A stretch of DNA of 8,741 nucleotides. It comes from an uncultured Lachnospiraceae bacterium (GTDB lineage Bacteria > Bacillota_A > Clostridia > Lachnospirales > Lachnospiraceae). The position numbers were made by a program, and so were the translations under genes. The stretch lies in the NCBI GenBank assembly GCA_900556645.1, contig USPJ01000033.1:1-8741 (forward strand), given 5' to 3'. The notes below the pieces were generated by a model. The model was not told the DNA's origin. It saw only the letters and a list, made by a program, of their open reading frames with translations, and did no database searches. Below, piece by piece: positions 1 to 5,585 of this stretch (positions within the stretch are counted from its first letter, which is position 1; each line of letters begins with the position of its first letter).

Positions 1-465
1 TTGGGTAAAAAGATAGAGCCTTATGAGATGAAATGGTCTGTGCTGGTATGCTTGGCAACCCCGATAGCAATTCTGGTAGGAAGCGGTATCGCAGCAGCAG
101 TACCTAGTGTGGCGGATAGCCTGAATAATACCGGAGCACATGGTCTTTCAGAATTGATGTATGCATATTCTTCCTGTGGCGGTAATAATGGTTCTGCTTT
201 TGCAGGGTTTAATGCAAATACTGTATTTTTAAATGTAACACTTGGAATTGTAATGTTGTTTGCAAGATTTTTGCCAATTATCGGAACTCTGGCAATTGCA
301 GGTTCTCTGGCAAACAAGAAAAAAATTGCAAAAACAGCCGGAACATTATCAACATCAAACGGTATGTTTGTATTTTTACTGATATTGATTGTTTTACTGA
401 TAGGTGCTTTGAGCTTTTTCCCGGCACTTTCGCTGGGACCACTTGCAGAATATTTTAGTAGCTAG
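1..465 (+). CDS. kdpA: Potassium-transporting ATPase subunit KdpA, C-terminal part (5' end outside window)
   Basis: KdpA is the K+-binding, channel-like membrane subunit of the KdpFABC pump, related to the KtrB/TrkH superfamily. Only the last 154 or so residues are present, against about 557 in E. coli. The opening TTG is an internal leucine: the LGKKIE-YEMK stretch is an internal KdpA segment, so the frame is open at the left edge. The fourth pore-loop filter is visible as NNGSAFAG at fragment residues 62-69, preceded by the GAHGLSE-YA-SS block (45-58). Next comes the conserved membrane segment around residues 75-104 with RFLPIIGTLAIAGSLA. The end is the typical last helix, with a GALSFFPALSLGPLAEY tail (135-151). 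The TAG stop lies 18 nt before the kdpB start, consistent with one transcript. No anomaly is seen apart from the truncation by the window. Confidence 0.97.
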   Translation: MGKKIEPYEMKWSVLVCLATPIAILVGSGIAAAVPSVADSLNNTGAHGLSELMYAYSSCGGNNGSAFAGFNANTVFLNVTLGIVMLFARFLPIIGTLAIAGSLANKKKIAKTAGTLSTSNGMFVFLLILIVLLIGALSFFPALSLGPLAEYFSS

Positions 466-468
466 TCT

Positions 469-476
469 AGGAGGTG
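469..476 (+). promoter_or_regulatory. Strong Shine-Dalgarno of kdpB
   Basis: AGGAGGTG lies 7 nt before the ATG at 484, directly after the kdpA stop. It fixes the kdpB start and indicates efficient reinitiation within the operon. Confidence 0.85.
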
Positions 477-483
477 TAAAAAG

Positions 484-2553
484 ATGAGCCAGAATGAAAA
501 GAAAGGCTTTGCAAATAAGAAGATGTTCGGCAGAGCCGTAAAAGATTCATTTTTAAAGTTAAGACCGGATATTCAAGTGAAAAACCCGGTTATGTTATTG
601 GTATACATATCTGCCATCTTAACCACAGGACTTTGGATTCTTTCACTATTTGGTATAAAAGATGCAGCCAGCGGATATACATTTGCGATTGCCATTATTT
701 TATGGTTTACGGTATTGTTTGCCAATTTTGCCGAAGCAATTGCAGAGGGAAGAGGAAAGGCACAGGCAGATTCTCTGCGGGCAGCAAAAAGAGATGTGCA
801 GGCAAGAAAGATATCGGATTTGCAGGACAAGGATAAGGAATGCTTTGTTGCTTCTCATACCTTGAAAAAAGGGGATATTGTTTTAGTAAAAGCCGGAGAA
901 CAGATTCCGGGTGATGGTGAAGTAATAGAGGGTGCGGCCTCTGTGGACGAGAGTGCCATTACCGGAGAGTCCGCTCCGGTCATCCGGGAAGCCGGAGGCG
1001 ATAGAAGTGCTGTTACAGGAGGTACAATGGTTCTGTCAGATTGGATTGTAGTAGAGATTACCAGTGAACCGGGAGAAAGTTTTTTGGATAAGATGATAGC
1101 AATGGTAGAGGGTGCCGCAAGAAAAAAGACACCAAATGAGATTGCATTACAGATTTTTTTGGTAGCTCTCTCCATTATCTTTATTTTGGTAACTATGTCC
1201 TTATATACTTACTCGATCTTTTCAGCAAAGCAGGCGGGAATTGAAAATCCAACCTCTATTACAACTTTAGTGGCACTTTTAGTATGCCTTGCACCTACAA
1301 CCATAGGAGCTTTATTATCAGCTATCGGTATTGCAGGCATGAGCAGATTAAATCAGGCAAATGTGCTTGCCATGAGCGGTCGTGCCATTGAGGCAGCTGG
1401 TGATGTAGATATATTGATGTTGGATAAGACAGGTACCATTACCTTAGGAAACAGACAGGCATATCAGTTTATTCCGGTAGACGGAAATGACAGCAGAGAA
1501 CTGGCAGACGCAGCACAGTTGGCATCTCTTGCAGATGAAACCCCGGAGGGTAGAAGTGTCGTGGTATTGGCAAAGGAACAGTTTGGTATACGAGAGCGGA
1601 AATTGCAGGATACAGGAATGACATTCATTCCATTTACAGCAGTGACCCGAATGAGCGGTGTAGACTATGAAGGAAATGAAATCAGAAAAGGAGCCGCAGA
1701 TGCTATCAAGGATTATGTCACTCAAGCAGGTGGAAGATATTCAACGGAATGTGAAGAGATTGTAAAAGAAATTGCAACACAGGGAGGAACGCCTCTTGTA
1801 GTGGCAAAGAACCATCAGGTTTTGGGTGTTATCCACCTAAAAGATATCATCAAACAGGGAGTAAAGGAAAAATTTGCAGATTTAAGGAAAATGGGAATCA
1901 AAACCATTATGATTACCGGGGATAATCCTATGACAGCAGCAGCTATTGCGGCAGAAGCCGGTGTAGACGATTTCCTTGCAGAGGCTACGCCGGAAGGCAA
2001 GCTGAATATGATTCGGGATTTGCAGAAAAAAGGTCATATGGTTGCAATGACCGGGGACGGAACCAACGATGCACCGGCTCTGGCACAGGCAGATGTGGCA
2101 GTGGCCATGAACAGTGGTACACAGGCGGCAAAAGAAGCGGGAAATATGGTGGATTTAGATTCATCACCTACCAAATTGATTGACATTGTGCGTATCGGAA
2201 AACAGCTTCTTATGACACGGGGAAGTCTTACGACCTTTTCCATTGCCAATGATGTAGCAAAGTATTTTGCCATTATTCCGGCAATGTTTATGGGATTATA
2301 TCCGGGGCTTTCTAGATTAAATATTATGAGCCTTCATTCACCCCAGAGTGCAGTACTTTCAGCAATTATCTATAATGCTTTGATTATCATTGCACTGATA
2401 CCATTGGCATTGAAGGGTGTAAAATATCGTGAAGTTCCGGCAGGAAAGCTTCTGTCAAGAAACCTTTTGATTTACGGGTTGGGAGGATTAATTACCCCGT
2501 TTATCTTTGTGAAGCTGATTGATATTTTGCTGGTCCTGACCGGTTTGGTATAG
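484..2553 (+). CDS. kdpB: Potassium-transporting P-type ATPase, ATP-binding subunit KdpB
   Basis: KdpB is the catalytic P-type ATPase subunit that hydrolyses ATP to drive K+ uptake through KdpA. It has 689 residues (E. coli 682), so it is full length. Membrane segments lie at about 34-56 and 63-83, followed by the actuator domain with TGES at 160-163. Segments at about 222-245 and 256-280 carry the proline kink CLAPTT (P271), where E. coli as I recall it has CLIPTT. The phosphorylation loop is DKTGT, with D314 as the phospho-acceptor. The N domain has FIPFTA-TRMSG (381-392) and the KGA nucleotide site (402-404). The hinge motifs are TGDN (478-481) and TGDGTNDAP (523-531). The [10 protein letters not shown] helix holds D590 and K593, equivalent to the E. 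coli D583/K586 charge pair that couples KdpB to KdpA. All catalytic residues are intact. The kdpC RBS lies about 30 nt after the stop. Confidence 0.98.
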   Translation: MSQNEKKGFANKKMFGRAVKDSFLKLRPDIQVKNPVMLLVYISAILTTGLWILSLFGIKDAASGYTFAIAIILWFTVLFANFAEAIAEGRGKAQADSLRAAKRDVQARKISDLQDKDKECFVASHTLKKGDIVLVKAGEQIPGDGEVIEGAASVDESAITGESAPVIREAGGDRSAVTGGTMVLSDWIVVEITSEPGESFLDKMIAMVEGAARKKTPNEIALQIFLVALSIIFILVTMSLYTYSIFSAKQAGIENPTSITTLVALLVCLAPTTIGALLSAIGIAGMSRLNQANVLAMSGRAIEAAGDVDILMLDKTGTITLGNRQAYQFIPVDGNDSRELADAAQLASLADETPEGRSVVVLAKEQFGIRERKLQDTGMTFIPFTAVTRMSGVDYEGNEIRKGAADAIKDYVTQAGGRYSTECEEIVKEIATQGGTPLVVAKNHQVLGVIHLKDIIKQGVKEKFADLRKMGIKTIMITGDNPMTAAAIAAEAGVDDFLAEATPEGKLNMIRDLQKKGHMVAMTGDGTNDAPALAQADVAVAMNSGTQAAKEAGNMVDLDSSPTKLIDIVRIGKQLLMTRGSLTTFSIANDVAKYFAIIPAMFMGLYPGLSRLNIMSLHSPQSAVLSAIIYNALIIIALIPLALKGVKYREVPAGKLLSRNLLIYGLGGLITPFIFVKLIDILLVLTGLV

Positions 2554-2585
2554 AGAGAGGAAACGGGATTTTTCCTTTGAAAATT

Positions 2586-2590
2586 GGAGG
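2586..2590 (+). promoter_or_regulatory. Shine-Dalgarno of kdpC
   Basis: GGAGG lies 8 nt before the ATG at 2599. A possible TTG start at 2584 overlaps this element and lacks its own RBS, so ATG 2599 is preferred. Confidence 0.75.
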
Positions 2591-2598
2591 TTAAGAAA

Positions 2599-3207
2599 AT
2601 GAAAGAAACAAAGAAATCATCAATCGTGCCGGCTTTGAAGATGTTTCTCATATTTATGATTATTTGCGGAGCTGTTTATACATTAGTGGTTACAGGTCTG
2701 GCACAGTTATTATTTCCAAAGCAGGCAAACGGAAGCATTATAGAAGTAAACGGAAAAAAATACGGAAGTGAGCTTTTGGGACAATATTACACAGATGAAG
2801 GGCATATGTGGGGACGTATTATGAATCTGGATGTGTCTACGTTTAAGAATGAAGATGGTGAGACATTGATGTATGCTTCTCCCTCCAACTTAAGTCCAGC
2901 CAGTGATGAATATAAAGAACTGGTAAAAGAAAGAGTTGATATGCTGAAGAAAGCAAACCCAGATATGGATGAGTCTAAAATCCCGGTGGATTTGGTAACC
3001 TGCTCCGGCAGCGGTCTTGATCCGCACATCTCACCTGCGGCAGCAGAATACCAAGTATCTCGGATTGCAAAGGCACAGGGAATGTCTGAGGAAGAAGTCA
3101 GGAATATTATTGGCAAATGTACTGATGGAAAATTGTTCGGAGTGCTGGGAGAGAAAACCGTAAATGTATTAGAAGTAAACCTTATGCTGGACGGTATTTT
3201 AGAATAA
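2599..3207 (+). CDS. kdpC: Potassium-transporting ATPase subunit KdpC
   Basis: KdpC is the small single-pass subunit that stabilises the KdpA-KdpB complex and is thought to aid ATP affinity. It has 202 residues from the chosen ATG (E. coli about 190). One N-terminal membrane segment (about 11-38) follows the short basic start and leads into a large extracytoplasmic domain. Family blocks are LFPKQANGSII (38-48), GQYY (61-64), SNLSP (96-100), NPDMDESKIPVDLVTCSGSGLD spread over 120-141, HISPAAAEYQ-RIA (143-157) and LGEKTVNVLEVNL (183-195). The MWGR-MNLDVS--KNEDGETLMYASPSNLSP region (70-100) is a variant I associate with clostridial KdpC proteins. The next gene begins only after a 133-bp gap, larger than the other spacings here. 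Confidence 0.96.
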   Translation: MKETKKSSIVPALKMFLIFMIICGAVYTLVVTGLAQLLFPKQANGSIIEVNGKKYGSELLGQYYTDEGHMWGRIMNLDVSTFKNEDGETLMYASPSNLSPASDEYKELVKERVDMLKKANPDMDESKIPVDLVTCSGSGLDPHISPAAAEYQVSRIAKAQGMSEEEVRNIIGKCTDGKLFGVLGEKTVNVLEVNLMLDGILE

Positions 3208-3340
3208 TCAATTTTATCGTATTTGCCGCACCTTTATACTATCTTAATGCGAGAGAAAATATCCTTATACAAACTTTAAATGAAAGAAGGGATAATTAAG
3301 ATAGTATAAAGATTGATTAAGAAAGTTGGCAGGTACGAAA
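3208..3340 (+). other. kdpC-ktrB intergenic region
   Basis: These 133 non-coding bases are very A/T-rich. Apart from the inverted repeat, a TATACT block at 3235-3240 could serve as a -10 box, but no convincing -35 lies 16-18 nt upstream. The RBS before ktrB is weak: AGGT at 3331-3334, spaced 6 nt. I see no c-di-AMP (ydaO-type) riboswitch features; the space is short and lacks the G-rich conserved blocks. Confidence 0.6.
3232..3311. repeat. Perfect 17-bp inverted repeat around a 46-nt spacer, between kdpC and ktrB
   Basis: The left arm CTTTATACTATCTTAAT (3232-3248) and right arm ATTAAGATAGTATAAAG (3295-3311) are exact reverse complements. The repeat begins 25 nt after the kdpC stop and ends 29 nt before the ktrB ATG. 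In RNA it would form a 17-bp, A/U-rich stem with a large purine-rich loop. No T-tract follows the right arm, so it does not look like an intrinsic terminator, and no flanking target duplication is visible. It could be an mRNA processing or stability element, a pair of operator half-sites, or a very small mobile-element remnant. The arms are seen directly; the role is unknown. Confidence 0.9.
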
Positions 3341-4693
3341 ATGGAATATTTACGATATAGAAAAAAACGATTGACTTCTTTTCAGATTATTATTATGGGC
3401 TTTTTACTGGTTATATTAACGGGAAGCATTTTCTTGATGCTTCCTGTTTCTTCGAGAAATGGGGAAGCTACTCCTTTTTTTGATGCCCTGTTTACGGCAA
3501 CCTCAGCCACCTGTGTAACAGGACTTGTGGTACATGATACGGCAACCTACTGGTCAGCCTTTGGGCAGGCGGTCATCTTACTTCTGATACAGATTGGAGG
3601 TATGGGGGTTGTGACGGTGGCAGTATCGGTGGTTACTATTTCAGGAAGAAAAATAGGACTCATGCAGAGAAGCACCATGAAAGAAGCCATTGCAGCTCCC
3701 AGTGTAGGGGGAATTGTAAGGCTGACAGGATTTATTTTAAAGGCAACCATTCTGATAGAAGTGTTGGGAGCTTTTCTTATGGTTCCGGTTTTCTGGAAAG
3801 ATTTCGGAGCATTGAAGGGAATCTGGTATGCATTGTTTCATTCCATATCTGCCTTTTGTAATGCGGGCTTTGATTTGATGGGAAATATGGGGCAATATTC
3901 TTCTTTGACCGGATATGTGGCAAATGGTTGGATAAATACCGTCATTATAGGACTTATCGTTGTGGGAGGAATTGGTTTTCTTACATGGGATGATGTGAAA
4001 TCCAAAGGAATACATATTAGAAGATATCGGATGCAGAGCAAAGTAATACTGGTAATGACTGCTCTTTTAATCGTAATCCCCTTTGTCATATTCCTTTTTG
4101 GAGAATTTAGCAGGCAGGTATGGGATGGAATGCCGCTGGGAGAAAAGATATGGGCATCCCTGTTTCAGTCTGTTACCCCCAGAACTGCGGGATTTAATAC
4201 CATTGATTTAAACCTGTTCAGTGAAGCCGGGCGGACCATAGTCATTCTTCTGATGCTGACAGGCGGTTCTCCGGGTTCTACGGCAGGAGGTATGAAAACC
4301 ACTACCTTAGCGGTTCTATTTATGACCTTGTTTGCCATATTTAAAAGAAAAGGGGATACGGAGTGTTTCGGAAGAAGAATTGAGGAAAACACCATAAAAT
4401 ATGCTGCTGCTATTTTGATGATGTATCTGACCTTGTTCCTGACAGGTGGAGTCATCATCAGCTGTATGGAGGGATTGCCTATATTGACCTGCCTCTTTGA
4501 AACAGCTTCTGCCATAGGTACGGTGGGATTGTCGCTGGGAATTACGCCCGGACTTGGAACGGTATCGAGACTGATATTGATGATACTGATGTTCTTTGGC
4601 AGAGTAGGAGGTCTTACTCTGGTGTTTGCGGCATTTTCAGATAAAGAGATACATATATCAAGGCTGCCAAAAGAAAAAATTACGGTAGGTTAA
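3341..4693 (+). CDS. ktrB: KtrB/TrkH-family potassium channel subunit
   Basis: This is an integral membrane K+ uptake protein of the Trk/Ktr/HKT superfamily, which conducts K+ (often with Na+ coupling) as a dimer gated by a cytoplasmic RCK ring. It has 450 residues, close to KtrB (about 445) and shorter than typical TrkH. Four membrane-pore-membrane repeats carry filter glycines: SATCVTGLV (G61), FCNAGFDL (G176), TPRTAGFN (G284) and SAIGTVGLSLG (G396). The GGSPGSTAGGMKTTT stretch (308-322) is the intramembrane gating loop of the third repeat, and a conserved arginine follows the fourth in FFGRVGGLT (R421). Start choice: ATG 3341 gives the usual basic MEYLRYRKKR N-terminus before the first helix, whereas an in-frame TTG at 3326 has no good RBS. 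Its regulator ktrA follows 21 nt downstream. It could equally be called trkH; the paired single-RCK partner favours ktrB. Confidence 0.93.
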   Translation: MEYLRYRKKRLTSFQIIIMGFLLVILTGSIFLMLPVSSRNGEATPFFDALFTATSATCVTGLVVHDTATYWSAFGQAVILLLIQIGGMGVVTVAVSVVTISGRKIGLMQRSTMKEAIAAPSVGGIVRLTGFILKATILIEVLGAFLMVPVFWKDFGALKGIWYALFHSISAFCNAGFDLMGNMGQYSSLTGYVANGWINTVIIGLIVVGGIGFLTWDDVKSKGIHIRRYRMQSKVILVMTALLIVIPFVIFLFGEFSRQVWDGMPLGEKIWASLFQSVTPRTAGFNTIDLNLFSEAGRTIVILLMLTGGSPGSTAGGMKTTTLAVLFMTLFAIFKRKGDTECFGRRIEENTIKYAAAILMMYLTLFLTGGVIISCMEGLPILTCLFETASAIGTVGLSLGITPGLGTVSRLILMILMFFGRVGGLTLVFAAFSDKEIHISRLPKEKITVG

Positions 4694-4714
4694 AAGAGAA
4701 AGGAAGGTACAAAG

Positions 4715-5362
4715 ATGAAGTCAGTTTTACTAATTGGATTGGGAAGGTTCGGAAAGCATGTTGCCATAAAACTCCATGAACTGAATCATGAAGTGATGGC
4801 TATTGATAAAAAGGAAGAGAGAGTAGAGGAAGTACTACCTTACGTTACAAATGCACAGATTGGAGACAGTATGAATGAGGCGTTTTTGCGTTCTCTTGGA
4901 ATCGGCAATTTTGATGTCTGTTTTGTCGCCATTGGAAATGATTTTCAAGGCTCCTTGGAGACAACATCATTGTTGAAGGAGTTGGGAGCCAAGATGGTGG
5001 TGTCCAGAGCTGCCAGAGATGTACAGGCAAAATTCCTGCTTCGTAACGGTGCCGATGAAATTGTCTATCCGGAGAAACAGATGGCTACATGGACAGCTAT
5101 TCGATACACCTCGGATCATATTTTTGATTACATAGAGCTGGATAATGATTATGCGATTTTTGAAATAGAAGTACCTACGGCGTGGATTGGAAGAACCGTA
5201 GGGGAAATTAATATCCGCCAGAAGTATAAGATTAATATTATGGCATTAAAGAGGAACCAGAAAATGGAGTTGACTATAACCCCGGATACCCGTTTTACAG
5301 AGGAGGATGCCATATTGGTGTTGGGTAACAACCGGGATATACAGAAGTGTTTCCATATATAG
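4715..5362 (+). CDS. ktrA: KtrA-type RCK regulatory subunit of the K+ uptake system
   Basis: This is a cytoplasmic gating protein that forms an octameric ring under KtrB and responds to ATP/ADP or NAD(H); the family also binds c-di-AMP. It has 215 residues with one RCK_N plus one RCK_C domain. That is KtrA architecture, half the size of the duplicated TrkA of enterobacteria. The RCK_N Rossmann fold starts at residue 3 with the GLGRFG nucleotide loop (8-13), an acidic residue closing strand 2 (D31), and GDS at 50-52. E120 in YPEK lies where KtrA proteins have a cation-binding glutamate. RCK_C covers about 136-215, with IGRTVGEINIRQKY-INIMAL (158-178) and TRFTEEDAILVLG (192-204). The RBS AGGAAGG (4701-4707) is well spaced at 7 nt from the ATG. 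It lies directly after ktrB, so the two are very probably co-expressed. Confidence 0.94.
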   Translation: MKSVLLIGLGRFGKHVAIKLHELNHEVMAIDKKEERVEEVLPYVTNAQIGDSMNEAFLRSLGIGNFDVCFVAIGNDFQGSLETTSLLKELGAKMVVSRAARDVQAKFLLRNGADEIVYPEKQMATWTAIRYTSDHIFDYIELDNDYAIFEIEVPTAWIGRTVGEINIRQKYKINIMALKRNQKMELTITPDTRFTEEDAILVLGNNRDIQKCFHI

Positions 5363-5381
5363 GATATAGGAGGACTTAATC

Positions 5382-5388
5382 GGAGGTG
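5382..5388 (+). promoter_or_regulatory. Strong Shine-Dalgarno of the small membrane ORF
   Basis: GGAGGTG lies 5 nt before ATG 5394. It is among the best RBS matches in the window and is a main argument that the micro-ORF is translated. A second AGGAGG at 5368-5373 has no usable start behind it. Confidence 0.8.
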
Positions 5389-5393
5389 GTATA

Positions 5394-5585
5394 ATGAAAA
5401 TGGTCCTATTACTGGTGGCATATCTGGTAGTCGGAATCATACTTTTTTTCTTTATAAAAAAATGGGATGTTTTTTTGGAGGAATGTCAAAAACAGAAGGA
5501 AATATCTGATAGGAGTAAATTACATGGAAGAGAATCGTCAGAATCCGGAACAACTGTTACAGGCAGTGAAAAGAGAGGAAAATGA
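5394..5585 (+). CDS. Small single-pass membrane protein of unknown function between ktrA and kdpD
   Basis: This is a 63-residue protein I do not recognise. Residues 3-21 form a strongly hydrophobic segment (VLLLVAYLVVGIILFFF), followed by KKW and a charged, Gln/Glu/Lys- then Ser/Gly-rich tail, so it is probably a one-pass membrane peptide. It has a near-perfect RBS, begins 31 nt after ktrA, and its last 62 nt overlap the start of kdpD in another frame. The kdpD RBS therefore sits inside it, and translation of the two is likely coupled. It resembles KdpF (about 29 residues, one helix) only in general character; KdpF normally precedes kdpA. It could be an accessory subunit of Ktr or Kdp, a KdpD modulator, or just a coupling leader. 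The last 20 residues are dictated largely by kdpD and may not matter. Confidence 0.65.
   Translation: MKMVLLLVAYLVVGIILFFFIKKWDVFLEECQKQKEISDRSKLHGRESSESGTTVTGSEKRGK
5511..5515 (+). promoter_or_regulatory. Shine-Dalgarno of kdpD
   Basis: AGGAG lies 8 nt before ATG 5524, inside the upstream micro-ORF. It supports a start at 5524 rather than the in-frame ATG at 5467, which would add 19 residues (MFFWRN...) that match nothing typical of KdpD and overlap the micro-ORF more deeply. Confidence 0.75.

Noticed and set aside
1..3. TTG at position 1 as a real start codon of a 154-residue protein
   Set aside because: The sequence is the internal LGKKIE segment and C-terminus of KdpA, so the gene is cut by the window and TTG encodes an internal leucine.
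2554..2598. Hairpin AGGAAA (2558-2563) / TTTCCT (2571-2576) as a kdpB terminator
   Set aside because: The stem is short, lacks a G/C-rich base and a T-tract, and sits inside a tightly spaced operon.
3247..3309. Two tiny ORFs in the kdpC-ktrB gap (10 codons from ATG 3247, 9 codons from ATG 3280) as leader peptides
   Set aside because: Neither has a ribosome binding site at a usable distance, and such short frames are expected by chance.
3232..3311. Inverted repeat as terminal repeats of an insertion sequence
   Set aside because: The interior is only 46 nt with no transposase, and no target-site duplication flanks it. A very small element remnant remains possible but is unsupported.
3326..3340. 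TTG start adding five residues to KtrB
   Set aside because: No convincing RBS precedes it. ATG 3341 has a weak AGGT and yields the usual basic N-terminus.
3208..3340. c-di-AMP (ydaO-type) riboswitch before ktrB
   Set aside because: Expected in this pathway, but the gap is short, very A/T-rich, has no conserved G-rich blocks, and is explained by a simple inverted repeat.
4165..4515. 116-codon reverse-strand ORF inside ktrB
   Set aside because: It is a shadow of the ktrB reading frame with no RBS and no family resemblance.
5467..5523. Upstream ATG giving an N-terminally extended KdpD of 918 residues
   Set aside because: The added 19 residues do not look like KdpD, and the ATG at 5524 has its own well-spaced AGGAG and gives the usual family length.
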